NCBI RefSeq assembly: GCF_900172365.1 | Contig: NZ_FWFJ01000030.1 | Coordinates: forward strand, 1 to 46,139 | Direction of reading: 5' to 3' | DNA from: Roseovarius gaetbuli | Lineage (GTDB): Bacteria > Pseudomonadota > Alphaproteobacteria > Rhodobacterales > Rhodobacteraceae | Length of the DNA stretch: 46,139 nt | Shown here: positions 7,679 through 15,197 of the stretch, in pieces | How the letters are laid out: every line of letters starts with the position of its first letter | Position numbering within the stretch: the first letter of the stretch is position 1 | Notes under the pieces: generated by a model | Databases searched by the model: none | What the model saw: the letters and a program-made list of their open reading frames with translations, nothing else | What the model was told of the DNA's origin: nothing | Position numbers and translations under genes: made by a program

Positions 7679-8437
7679 TTAGCGGCTTTCGTCCTCGTCC
7701 TCGTCGTCATCATCTGACGCATCGGGCAAGTTGAACAGGCTTTCGGCATCGTATGTCTTTTCGCGCTCTTCCGGCTGGTAATCCTGGCCAAGCGTGAAGG
7801 ATTCGAGGCCTTCGATCGCGGTCGGGATCTTGGGCTCTGACTCCATGCCAAGGCTCTGCTCGGTGCTCAGCAGCTTGCGACGCTCGTCATCGCTCATCGC
7901 CGCGCCTTCGCGGGCCTTCTTGGCGCTGGCCTTTTGCACGGCGGCATCAAGCTCGGATTGCTTGCACAGCCCAAGGGCGACCGGGTCAATCGGCTGAATA
8001 TTGGCGATGTTCCAATGGGTCCGCTCGCGAATCGCCTGAATGGTCGGCTTGGTGGTGCCGACGAGGCGCGAAATCTGGCTATCGGCCAACTCGGGGTGGA
8101 ACTTCACCAGCCAGAGAATCGACGCCGGACGGTCCTGGCGCTTGGACAGCGGAGTATAGCGCGGGCCACGGCGTTTTTCCTCGCCCTGCGCGGCGGCGTT
8201 GAACTTGAGCTTAAGCTTGTGCAGCGGGTTTTTCTGCCCGGCTTCAATCTCTTCCTCGGTCAGCTGATTGTTGGTGACCGGGTCAAACCCCTTGACGCCT
8301 GCGGCCACATCGCCATCGGCAATGCCCTGCACTTCAAGCTCGTGCAGCCCGCAGAAATCCGCGATCTGCTTGAAATTCAGCGTCGTGTTATCCACCAGCC
8401 AGACGGCGGTGGCCTTGGCCATGATTGGTTTAGACAT
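7679..8437 (-). CDS. trcR: Cell-cycle transcriptional regulator TrcR family (DUF1013)
   Basis: Protein of 252 aa of the DUF1013 family, which in Alphaproteobacteria has been named TrcR, a cell-cycle-linked transcriptional regulator. The N-terminal part (MAKATAVWLVDNTTLNFKQI...FCGLHELEVQGIADG) and the middle part (PASILWLVKFHPELADSQIS...GTTKPTIQAIRERTHWN) each look like helix-turn-helix regions. The C terminus is low-complexity and highly acidic (about ten D/E in DASDDDDEDEDESR). The gene is divergent from an RNase T2 gene and ends in a strong terminator, so it is probably monocistronic. Conservation and length fit; molecular role beyond the family name is not shown by sequence. Confidence 0.85.
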   Translation of the reverse strand: MSKPIMAKATAVWLVDNTTLNFKQIADFCGLHELEVQGIADGDVAAGVKGFDPVTNNQLTEEEIEAGQKNPLHKLKLKFNAAAQGEEKRRGPRYTPLSKRQDRPASILWLVKFHPELADSQISRLVGTTKPTIQAIRERTHWNIANIQPIDPVALGLCKQSELDAAVQKASAKKAREGAAMSDDERRKLLSTEQSLGMESEPKIPTAIEGLESFTLGQDYQPEEREKTYDAESLFNLPDASDDDDEDEDESR

Positions 8438-8553
8438 CTCAGGTCTCCTTCACGCATATCTTTCCCGTCGCCTGGAGGGGCGGTTCCGGTCTGGCCGGAA
8501 CGGGTTTCCATTGTCGGGGAACTTGCCGAGTATATAGTAGCCTCAGAAGCAAA

Positions 8554-9204
8554 ATGAAAGTCCAAAGAATGCTGGTGTTTCTGCTTGTCATCTTCAACCT
8601 GTTCAGCGCGCCCGCTTTGGCACAATCGGATCGCGCCGGAGAGTTCGACTATTACGTTCTCTCGCTGAGTTGGTCACCGACATGGTGCGCGCTCGAAGGC
8701 GACGCGCGCCGCTCGCCGCAATGCGAAGAGACCACCGATCATGGCTGGGTGCTGCACGGGCTCTGGCCGCAGTATCACCGCGGCTTTCCCGCCCATTGCC
8801 AAACCGCCGAGCGCCCGCCGTCACGCCAGATGACAAACGCCATGGCCGATATCATGGGCACACCCGGCCTGGCCTGGTATCAGTGGAAAAAACACGGCGC
8901 CTGCACCGGGCTTTCGGGGCCGGATTACTATGCCCTGGCGCGTCAGGCCTATAACAGCGTCACCCGTCCACCGGTCTTTCGCAAACTCTCGAAACCGGTA
9001 AAACTGCCCGCTTCGGTGATCGAAGAGGCCTTCCTCAAGGCCAATCCGGGGCTGGAGCCCGATATGCTGACCATCACCTGCCGCGAGGGCCGCATTCAAG
9101 AAGCGCGGCTTTGCCTCTCAAAGGATCTCACCCCGGTGCCCTGCGGGCGTGATGTGGTCCGCGACTGCCGCATGAAAGACGCGCTGTTTGATCCTATCCG
9201 GTAA
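8554..9204 (+). CDS. Secreted ribonuclease T2 family protein
   Basis: 216 aa with an N-terminal signal peptide (MKVQRMLVFLLVIFNLFSAP, cleavage near ALA-Q). CAS I is WVLHGLWPQ at 65-73 with catalytic H68. The CAS II region is YQWKKHGAC at 109-117, keeping K113, H114 and G115. Where the usual CAS II reads HEWxKHG, the H and E are replaced by Y109 and Q110, so the acidic catalytic residue seems to be missing. Five or more cysteines suggest periplasmic disulfides. RNase T2 enzymes degrade RNA in the periplasm or outside the cell. The gene is divergent from trcR; the short spacer shows TATATAG near 8531 as a possible -10. Activity may be altered by the CAS II change. Confidence 0.88.
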   Translation: MKVQRMLVFLLVIFNLFSAPALAQSDRAGEFDYYVLSLSWSPTWCALEGDARRSPQCEETTDHGWVLHGLWPQYHRGFPAHCQTAERPPSRQMTNAMADIMGTPGLAWYQWKKHGACTGLSGPDYYALARQAYNSVTRPPVFRKLSKPVKLPASVIEEAFLKANPGLEPDMLTITCREGRIQEARLCLSKDLTPVPCGRDVVRDCRMKDALFDPIR

Positions 9205-9263
9205 CGGCTCGGCACCATCTCACCCTGGCTTTCATCGTTCCATAAATACTCAAAATCCGGCGC

Positions 9264-9797
9264 TCACCATGCTCCAACCACCCGCAGGATCAGAACCACG
9301 ATCGTCACCGGCACCAGAATCGCATGCAGCACGTGATCAAACCAGTTGCTGCTGCCCCAGCCCATGACCCAAAGCGCCTGCCCCATCACCGCAACGATCG
9401 GCAAGAACACCTGCCCCGTCAACGCGCCGTATCCACAGAGCGCCAGCACCATCACCGCCACAGGCAGAGGCGCATAGCCAAACCGGTAAAGATCGACAGG
9501 CACCACCCCCATGGCCGAGGCCAGAAAGACAAGGTAGGCCAGCAGGAACACCACCAGCTCAAAGCTACCGAAGGGGATCACCGCAACGCCCATGCCCGCC
9601 GCAATCTGGCGCAGAGCCAGCGCCGGTAACATCACGCCCAAAGGCGCCAAAAGCGCCATCAGCCCCGCCACCGGCAACCAGCCGCGCAGCAAAAGCACCA
9701 CAAGCGCCATCGCGCCGACGCCAACCGGCCCCGCTATTGCAAAACCAACCCAAGCCATCACCAGGGCAAGCGCGATCCATTCTATCGCCGCGCTCAT
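9264..9797 (-). CDS. Hypothetical multi-pass membrane protein
   Basis: 177 aa, almost entirely hydrophobic, with about five membrane segments (for example WIALALVMAWVGFAIAG, ALVVLLLRGWLPVAGLMALL, LVVFLLAYLVFLASAMG, ILVPVTIVVLILRVV). I recognise no family. The ATG overlaps the stop of the upstream sialidase-like gene by four bases (9794-9797), so both are translated together and probably act in one envelope process. No signature residues were seen. Nothing downstream on the same strand is close enough to be co-transcribed. Confidence 0.7.
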   Translation of the reverse strand: MSAAIEWIALALVMAWVGFAIAGPVGVGAMALVVLLLRGWLPVAGLMALLAPLGVMLPALALRQIAAGMGVAVIPFGSFELVVFLLAYLVFLASAMGVVPVDLYRFGYAPLPVAVMVLALCGYGALTGQVFLPIVAVMGQALWVMGWGSSNWFDHVLHAILVPVTIVVLILRVVGAW

Positions 9798-10909
9798 TGC
9801 GCCGCCACCCAGGGACCGTTGAACACATGCACGCGGATACCGCCTTTGCCGCCGGTGGAATAGGCCAGCGCAATATCATCGCCAACCCGGCGCAGCATCG
9901 GATAGCGCAGTGCACCCTCGCCGGTGAAGCGGTACACCTCGTGCCAGGTTGCGCCCTCATCCCCGCTCAGCACGAGCCGAAGAACATCAGGGTGATCCGC
10001 ATCATCATTCATCGCCACCAATATCCGCCCCTCGCCAAGCGACAGTGCCGCGACCGGCGCGCTTGGGTTGGCGATTTCAAGCGCCTCGGCGCGCGACCAG
10101 CTTTGGCCGCCATCGCTCGTTCGGCTAAGCCAGAGCGTCCCGCTGCGGTCAAAATCGCGCAGAAAGGCAAGCGCGCGGGTCGCGTCAAGCGGCACGATCA
10201 TCGGCTGAATGGGTTTCACCCCGGTGCCGGTCATGCGGCGCTGATCGCGAACCCGTCCTCGCGGATCAAAGCGCACAAGCGCACCATAGGTCGAACCCAT
10301 CTCGAAATAGGTCGGCAGGGCGTGGCTGCCATCGCCGTAGGCGACCATTGGCGATTTCACCAGAAACGAGCGGTTGAGGATCGGCGAAAGGTTAAGCTTG
10401 CTGGCCCTGACAGGCCCGCGCGCGCCCATCGCGACCCCTGCGATTGCGGCCATGGCCCAGCCCCCGACCGATACGGCGGTTGTATAGAGATGACCGGGGG
10501 CGGCGTCATTTTGAATGGTATTGCCAAGGGTCACCACCAATTGGCGCGGCTCGAACGCGTCCGCAAGCGCGCCTCGGGTCAGGTGGCGTTCGGGGGCTGA
10601 GGCCTGCCAGCCATCACCGTCGCGCGTCACATGGCTGGCGAAGATATCGACATCCGGCTGTGCTTCGGCCGAGCCCTGAAACCAGATCACCGAAAAGCCG
10701 ACAGGCCCCTGTATGATCGCGGGCGCGTGGGCCTGCCCTTCTGGCGCGGTGTAATCCAACACCGTTTCAAAGCGTGGCGCGCCCACCTCGGGCAAGGCCT
10801 CTGGCAGGGCAAACCGCCAGTTGAGCGGCACATCGCGCCGGATCGCCCAGAGGCTCAGGCAAAGGCTTAGGCCCGCCAGTGCAAGGATCGACAGGACCAG
10901 CAGTGTCAC
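9794..10909 (-). CDS. Sialidase-like (BNR/Asp-box) beta-propeller protein, membrane anchored
   Basis: 371 aa. A single N-terminal hydrophobic segment (LLVLSILALAGLSLCLSLWA) anchors a large soluble domain. Two Asp-box motifs are visible, SRTSDGGQSW and SGDEGATW, and the segment around LNRSFLVKSPMVAYGDGSHALPTYFEMG resembles the sialidase-superfamily proteins of the exo-alpha-sialidase type found in bacteria with no other sialic-acid genes. It would sit on the periplasmic side. The true substrate is unknown and sialidase activity should not be assumed: an Arg triad was not traced. It overlaps the following membrane-protein gene by 4 nt and follows a quinone-oxidoreductase gene by 1 nt, so a COQ9-quinone oxidoreductase-sialidase-like-membrane protein operon is possible. 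Confidence 0.75.
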   Translation of the reverse strand: MTLLVLSILALAGLSLCLSLWAIRRDVPLNWRFALPEALPEVGAPRFETVLDYTAPEGQAHAPAIIQGPVGFSVIWFQGSAEAQPDVDIFASHVTRDGDGWQASAPERHLTRGALADAFEPRQLVVTLGNTIQNDAAPGHLYTTAVSVGGWAMAAIAGVAMGARGPVRASKLNLSPILNRSFLVKSPMVAYGDGSHALPTYFEMGSTYGALVRFDPRGRVRDQRRMTGTGVKPIQPMIVPLDATRALAFLRDFDRSGTLWLSRTSDGGQSWSRAEALEIANPSAPVAALSLGEGRILVAMNDDADHPDVLRLVLSGDEGATWHEVYRFTGEGALRYPMLRRVGDDIALAYSTGGKGGIRVHVFNGPWVAAQ

Positions 10910-10910
10910 C

Positions 10911-11894
10911 CTAGCCGACCTTCAGGACGATCTTGCCGATATGGCCGCTGGTTTCCATCCGGGCATGCGCCTTGGCGGCATCGGCAAGCGCAAATTCGGA
11001 ATCCATCACTGGCGCGATCTTGCCCGCCTCAAGCAGCGGCCAGACGTTGGCCAAAAGGGCCTCGGCGATCCGTGCCTTGGCCAGATCGCTTTGCGGGCGC
11101 AGGGTGCTTCCGGTGATTGTCAGGCGGCGCATCATCACCGGGGCGAAGTTCAGCTCGACCTTCGGCCCTTGCAGGAACGCGATCTGCACCAGCCGCCCGT
11201 CGTCGGCCAAGGCCTTGACGTTGCGCGGCAGGTAATCGCCGCCGACCATGTCGAGGATAAGATCGGCCCCGCCCTCGGCGCGGATCGCATCGACGAAATC
11301 GTCGCTGCGATAGTTGATCGCCCTCTCGGCGCCAAGATCTTCGCAGACCTTGCATTTGTCATCCGACCCGGCGGTTGTGAAAACGCGCGCGCCAAATTCG
11401 CGCGCGAGCTGGATCGCGGTGGTGCCGATGCCGCTTGACCCGCCATGCACCAGGAACCGCTCACCGGCCTTTAGGCCACCGCGCTGAAACACGTTCGACC
11501 ACACCGTGAAATAGGTCTCTGGCAGACAGGCCGCCTCTTTTAGCCCCATGCCAGTGGGCACCGGCAGACAATGCGCGGCAGGCGTGGCGACATATTCGGC
11601 GTAGCCACCGCCGGGCAAGAGCGCGCAGACCTGATCGCCAAGGGCAACCCCGCTTACGCCTGCGCCAAGCGCGACAACCTCGCCCGCGCCCTCGAGACCG
11701 GGCAGATCGCTTGCGCTGGCGGGCGGCGCATAAAGCCCGGCGCGTTGCAGCGCATCGGGCCGATTGACCCCGGCATAGGCCAGCCTGATCACCACCTCGC
11801 CGGTGCGCGGCTCGGGGCGCGGGCGGGTGGTTGGCACCAAAACCTCGGGGCCGCCCGCGCGGGTGATTTCAACCGCCTGCATCGTCTTGCTCAT
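10911..11894 (-). CDS. NAD(P)H:quinone oxidoreductase, PIG3/QOR-type MDR
   Basis: 327-aa zinc-independent medium-chain dehydrogenase/reductase. The GroES-like N-terminal domain has AYAGVNRPDALQRAGLY and PGLEGAGEVVALG; the Rossmann dinucleotide site is FLVHGGSSGIGTTAIQLARE; the conserved LILDMVGGDYLPRNVKAL segment is typical of the TP53I3/QOR group. Cytoplasmic NADPH-dependent reduction of quinones or related enones is expected. It starts 18 nt after the COQ9 gene and ends 1 nt before the sialidase-like gene, on the same strand, so it is probably transcribed with both. Exact substrate is not predictable. Confidence 0.88.
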   Translation of the reverse strand: MSKTMQAVEITRAGGPEVLVPTTRPRPEPRTGEVVIRLAYAGVNRPDALQRAGLYAPPASASDLPGLEGAGEVVALGAGVSGVALGDQVCALLPGGGYAEYVATPAAHCLPVPTGMGLKEAACLPETYFTVWSNVFQRGGLKAGERFLVHGGSSGIGTTAIQLAREFGARVFTTAGSDDKCKVCEDLGAERAINYRSDDFVDAIRAEGGADLILDMVGGDYLPRNVKALADDGRLVQIAFLQGPKVELNFAPVMMRRLTITGSTLRPQSDLAKARIAEALLANVWPLLEAGKIAPVMDSEFALADAAKAHARMETSGHIGKIVLKVG

Positions 11895-11912
11895 GTCTCT
11901 GATTCCTTGTGG

Positions 11913-12602
11913 TTAGGTGGGGCCGTTCCAACGCCCCGGCATGCCAGTGGTCGCGCCACCCTGCGGCGCACGAATCCGGGTCAGAAAGCCAAGCGGCCCG
12001 GCCATCAGCCCCGACATCAGGCGATTGTCGCGCGCCTGTGCCTTGAATTTTTCGATCTGCATGACATCCTCGATCCTGCGATCAAGGAATTCCCATGTGC
12101 GCGCACTGTCCTCGCTGTCGTCGCCCAGCCAATAAAGCACAGTCGCGCCGTAAACCCCCGAGAGCGTTGCGCGCTTGGTGTACCAGTTCACGTCATCCGA
12201 GGTATCGCCGAGCGCCAGCCAGATCCGATCACAGGTCTGCCAGATGGCGCGGGCGCCGTCGGCGGCATAAATCGGCAATGAAAACAATGTCATACCGCGG
12301 CGCACCAGCTCTTTGTCCTCGACCGCCTCAAGCCGGGCGCGGACCGCGAAGGCAATTCGGTCACGAAACCGCATGTCGCCCAATTCAGCCGCCTCAAGGC
12401 GCGCAAGCATGGCCTGATCGCCCGCCTCGTGATAGGCCAAGGCAAGATCAACCGCGCCGCGCGGACAGATCGCAGCGACCAGTCCGGGATCAATATCCGC
12501 ATCACTTGCAGCCGCCTTCAAGGTCGCCTCGCTCCAGCCGTCAAACGGCACATGCATCTTGGCGGCATCGAGCAGTCGGGTGATCAAATCGGGGTCATGC
12601 AT
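11913..12602 (-). CDS. COQ9 family ubiquinone biosynthesis protein
   Basis: 229 aa resembling alphaproteobacterial COQ9 proteins, a TetR-fold lipid-binding family that presents ubiquinone precursors to the hydroxylase COQ7 in mitochondria. Visible family features are the N-terminal helical repeat (VPFDGWSEATLKAAASDADID), the central DRIWLALGDTSDDVNWYTKR and the LSGVYGATVLYWLGDDS segment that forms the lipid pocket. The gene is divergent from rpsU, an arrangement common in Rhodobacteraceae. It is followed after 18 nt by a quinone oxidoreductase, consistent with a quinone theme. A lipid-binding accessory role in ubiquinone synthesis is by homology. Confidence 0.9.
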   Translation of the reverse strand: MHDPDLITRLLDAAKMHVPFDGWSEATLKAAASDADIDPGLVAAICPRGAVDLALAYHEAGDQAMLARLEAAELGDMRFRDRIAFAVRARLEAVEDKELVRRGMTLFSLPIYAADGARAIWQTCDRIWLALGDTSDDVNWYTKRATLSGVYGATVLYWLGDDSEDSARTWEFLDRRIEDVMQIEKFKAQARDNRLMSGLMAGPLGFLTRIRAPQGGATTGMPGRWNGPT

Positions 12603-12630
12603 GGGCTTTTCCTCTTCGCTCTGCGCACAC

Positions 12631-12659
12631 TAGACAAAACTGAGGTGCTTTGCTATACG
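12631..12659 (+). promoter_or_regulatory. Candidate sigma70-type promoter of rpsU
   Basis: TAGACA at 12631-12636 and TATACG at 12654-12659 are separated by 17 nt. The -10 lies 52 nt upstream of the rpsU ATG and points toward it. It matches the -35/-10 pattern moderately (TAGACA versus TTGACA). Confidence 0.5.
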
Positions 12660-12711
12660 GCGCCTTCCTGCAAATCCTTGCAACTCAACTTAGAAAGGTG
12701 GTGAAAACCAC

Positions 12712-12918
12712 ATGCAGGTTAGTGTTCGCGACAACAATGTCGATCAGGCGCTTCGTGCCCTGAAGAAAAAGCTGCAGCGCGAAGGCGTTTTTCGCGAAAT
12801 GAAGCTCAAGCAACATTTCGAGAAACCGTCCGAGAAAAAAGCGCGCGAGAAAGCTGAAGCGATTCGGCGTTCCCGCAAGCTGGCGCGTAAGAAAGCACAG
12901 CGCGAAGGGATGGTCTAA
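12712..12918 (+). CDS. rpsU: 30S ribosomal protein S21
   Basis: 68 aa, highly basic, beginning [20 protein letters not shown] and ending with a Lys/Arg-rich tail, the standard S21 (bS21) architecture of Alphaproteobacteria. S21 binds the 3' end region of 16S rRNA on the small subunit and aids initiation. A strong AGAAAGGTGGTG ribosome-binding stretch precedes the ATG. It is a single-gene unit bounded by a candidate promoter at 12631 and a terminator at 13010. Confidence 0.97.
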   Translation: MQVSVRDNNVDQALRALKKKLQREGVFREMKLKQHFEKPSEKKAREKAEAIRRSRKLARKKAQREGMV

Positions 12919-13009
12919 GGACCGCTCAGGCAGTTTTTGCCGACACGGGGTTTTCGCATCCCGAAAATAGAAGACCGGTTTTCGGACCAGATGCGTGAAG
13001 CTTTTGACG

Positions 13010-13045
13010 ACCCCCGAGCCTATGCTTCGGGGGTTTGTCGTTTTG
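13010..13045 (+). terminator. Intrinsic terminator of rpsU
   Basis: ACCCCCGA at 13010-13017 pairs with TCGGGGGT at 13027-13034 (8-bp stem, nine-base loop), followed by TTGTCGTTTT. It lies about 90 nt after the rpsU stop. Confidence 0.8.
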
Positions 13046-13059
13046 GGACCACCGTCATC

Positions 13060-13121
13060 GGGGGCGCGGCCCCCGTCGCGCAAGGCGCGACTCCCCCGGG
13101 ATATTTAGAGCAAGAAGAAAC
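13060..13121 (-). repeat. REP-like intergenic hairpin element, copy 2 (inverted)
   Basis: On the minus strand this reads TTTCTTCTTGCTCTAAATAT, CCCGGGGGAGTCGCGCC, TTGC, GCGACGGGGGCCGCGCCCCC. It matches the element at 261-323 in order and spacing, with loop bases changed in a way that keeps pairing (GTCGCGC/GCGCGAC-type stem here, GTCGCCGC/GCGGCGAC there). It lies between the rpsU terminator and the next minus-strand gene. Confidence 0.65.
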
Positions 13122-13154
13122 CAGCCGGGTTTGGCCAGTCTCATTTGGCCGGTC

Positions 13155-13343
13155 TCAGTTGAGTTGGCAGATCGGCGCGCCACGCAACAAAGAGGTGACA
13201 AAGCGCCCTTCGGCGGTGTCGCGGATTGCATAGCCATAGCCGCGAAGCCGGTGTTTCCATTCGCGCTCAGACACCGCCAGGTGGCGCTCACGCATGACCA
13301 TGTCACGGATGCTTGCGGGGGTTTCTGTTGTTTGACGTTCCAT
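13155..13343 (-). CDS. Small conserved hypothetical protein
   Basis: 62 aa with many charged residues (MERQTTETPASIRDMVMRER, then HLAVSEREWKHRLRGYGYAI). I recognise no domain. A ribosome-binding AGGCAGGA lies a few bases before the ATG at 13343; a GTG at 13358 is an alternative start. The ordered central motif REWKHRLRGYGYAIRDTAEGRF and the good start site suggest a real gene. It lies alone between the REP-like element and the amidotransferase-like gene. The C terminus ends GAPICQLN. Function unknown. Confidence 0.6.
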   Translation of the reverse strand: MERQTTETPASIRDMVMRERHLAVSEREWKHRLRGYGYAIRDTAEGRFVTSLLRGAPICQLN

Positions 13344-13446
13344 CGTTTCCTGCCTCACTACAATTAAGCACTAAGGCAGGGATAGTTTACGCTTGTGGCG
13401 GTAATTGTACTGGAATGTGGCGGGCTCGGGGTATTGTTTGGACTAC

Positions 13447-14163
13447 TTACATGGTCGCATCGACCTTGGGCAATTGCGGGGTCACGTCGCGGCGCGCGGC
13501 GGCGGCGGCCACGAGTGCGCGGAAAATCCCCATCTGGCGGTGCGCGTAAAAAAGGTGCTCGGGATGCCACTGAACGCCGATGGCAAAGGGCTCTGACACG
13601 CGCTCGATCGCCTGGATCATGCCACCGGTGTCACGCGCGGCAACCCTCAGGCCGCGCCCCAGACGATCCACCGCCTGAGAGTGCAGCGCATTCACCTTCA
13701 TCGGGGCCGTGCCCGCCACGCCGGCAAGCCGCGTGCCCGGTTCCAGACAGACGGTTTTGCGCGGCAAGATGGTGCGGATATGATCGCTTGAGGTATAGGT
13801 GGCATAGGCATCCTGATGCAAAGACCCGCCCAGCGCGATGTTGAGCATCTGACTGCCGCGACAAATGCCAAGCACCGGTTTGTTGCGCTCGAACGCTGCC
13901 AGAACCATGCCGCGTTCAAGCGCGTCGCGATCCGGGTCAAGCCGGGCCGTGGTGACAATCCGCCCGCCGTAAAGATCGGGCGAGATGTCGTCACCACCAC
14001 CGATGATGATACCGTCCACCGCGTCGATATCCGCGTCGCGCCCGGCCACCCACCGGGTTGAACGCCCGCCCGCAAGCCAGACATTCAGCGCGATCAGCGG
14101 ATAGATCCGCCAGCCGGAGCGCCGCGAGGTGGTCACGCCGATCAGGGGTTTGCGTTTGCTCAT
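13447..14163 (-). CDS. Class I glutamine amidotransferase-like gamma-glutamyl hydrolase (PuuD-type)
   Basis: 238 aa of the peptidase C26 / PuuD family, which hydrolyses gamma-glutamyl amide bonds. The triad is visible: nucleophile C101 in GICRGSQ, and H200 with E202 in GVQWHPEH. The IIIGGGDDISPDLYGG segment forms the substrate side of the pocket. Its start overlaps the stop of the amidoligase gene by four bases (14160-14163), so the two proteins are produced together. Amidoligase plus GATase-like hydrolase pairs were described in comparative genomics of COOH-NH2 ligases (Iyer, Aravind and co-workers) as predicted peptide-amide systems; the hydrolase may trim, recycle or supply amine. Precise substrate is unknown. 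Confidence 0.87.
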   Translation of the reverse strand: MSKRKPLIGVTTSRRSGWRIYPLIALNVWLAGGRSTRWVAGRDADIDAVDGIIIGGGDDISPDLYGGRIVTTARLDPDRDALERGMVLAAFERNKPVLGICRGSQMLNIALGGSLHQDAYATYTSSDHIRTILPRKTVCLEPGTRLAGVAGTAPMKVNALHSQAVDRLGRGLRVAARDTGGMIQAIERVSEPFAIGVQWHPEHLFYAHRQMGIFRALVAAAAARRDVTPQLPKVDATM

Positions 14164-15119
14164 GCCGAAATACGGTCCAGCCCCGCCGCCTTGAGAATCG
14201 TGCCGCAGCGCGCCGCCCAGCTCTTGCGGCTCAGGGTCAGAACCCCGTGATCATCGTCCCAGGCCCTGGACAGCTCTGCCAGCAAACCGGCGTCTTGCGC
14301 CACGCGCTCGACCAAAAGCCAGCGGTTCCATTCATCGACAATGGACCAGTCGGCCTCGTCTATGCGGCAATCTGGCAGGCGAAAGTGAAAGGTCGGGCGC
14401 GCCGATGTCTTGTCGGAAATCGCCGCCGCGATCCGGTCGGGATCGAAATGCGCAAAGATCGGCAGCATATCGAGTCCGCGATTTCGGCTTGGGGTGTATT
14501 CAAGGTAGATGCCGGTCACCTGATCGCGGCTGGCACCCGGCCCGGCGGCGATAAGCGCGCGCACAAAGTCGGTCGGATACGGATCGGTAAAGGGCAACAC
14601 GCGACGCGCATCGTCAATCGGGTTGGCGGTGCGAATCCAATCCTCGATCAAGGCATAGGCCAGAAGCGGATGCACGATATCGGCGTCAGACTCACTTGCG
14701 ATTTCGATGTTGAGGTGCAGACCGAAGCCAAAGAACCAGCCGGCACCGCTTCCCAATCCGCCCGCCGCGCGCAGGGCGGCGCGCAGATCATCGAGCCGAC
14801 GCAGGCCCGCCTGATCCAAAGGCTCGGTCACGATTTCAACCGGGATCACCTCGCGGCCGATATCAAGCGCCAGATCGCGCAGCTTGCTTTGCTGGGCATT
14901 GCGAAGAAAGACGTCGAGGTAAATTTCGACATCGCCGATTTCGCTGTCTTTGATTGTCCAGAACGGGCCGTCACCCTGCTTGGCCGTCCCGCCAAGCGTG
15001 TCGGCGCAAATGCGCGCGACGCGGGCCTCATCCAAGCCGCCAAGTTCGATCTCGACCCCGACAAGGCGGGGATCGCCCTTGGCGTTAAGGGGCTGCGGCA
15101 GAGGGGTAAACTCGGGCAT
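14160..15119 (-). CDS. Amidoligase family protein (glutamine-synthetase-like COOH-NH2 ligase)
   Basis: 319 aa of the amidoligase_2 type. Supporting motifs are GVEIELGGL at 21-29 (paired Glu for Mg-ATP as in glutamine synthetase folds), GFGLHLNIEIAS in the middle (His-x-Asn-x-Glu strand) and LEYTPSRNRGLDMLP with a conserved Arg. Such enzymes are predicted to form amide bonds between a carboxylate and an amine using ATP. The ATG at 15119 has AAAGG 10 nt upstream; a GTG at 15137 is an alternative. It overlaps the downstream GATase-like gene by 4 nt and follows rlmN by 78 nt on the same strand. Whether rlmN is co-transcribed is unclear. Product unknown. Confidence 0.85.
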   Translation of the reverse strand: MPEFTPLPQPLNAKGDPRLVGVEIELGGLDEARVARICADTLGGTAKQGDGPFWTIKDSEIGDVEIYLDVFLRNAQQSKLRDLALDIGREVIPVEIVTEPLDQAGLRRLDDLRAALRAAGGLGSGAGWFFGFGLHLNIEIASESDADIVHPLLAYALIEDWIRTANPIDDARRVLPFTDPYPTDFVRALIAAGPGASRDQVTGIYLEYTPSRNRGLDMLPIFAHFDPDRIAAAISDKTSARPTFHFRLPDCRIDEADWSIVDEWNRWLLVERVAQDAGLLAELSRAWDDDHGVLTLSRKSWAARCGTILKAAGLDRISA

Positions 15120-15197
15120 GATGCGGTCGCCTTTCACAAATCGAGAGAGCCGCCTAACAGGCCGATCACCGGGTATCGCCCCTGACCCTGCGTCGGC

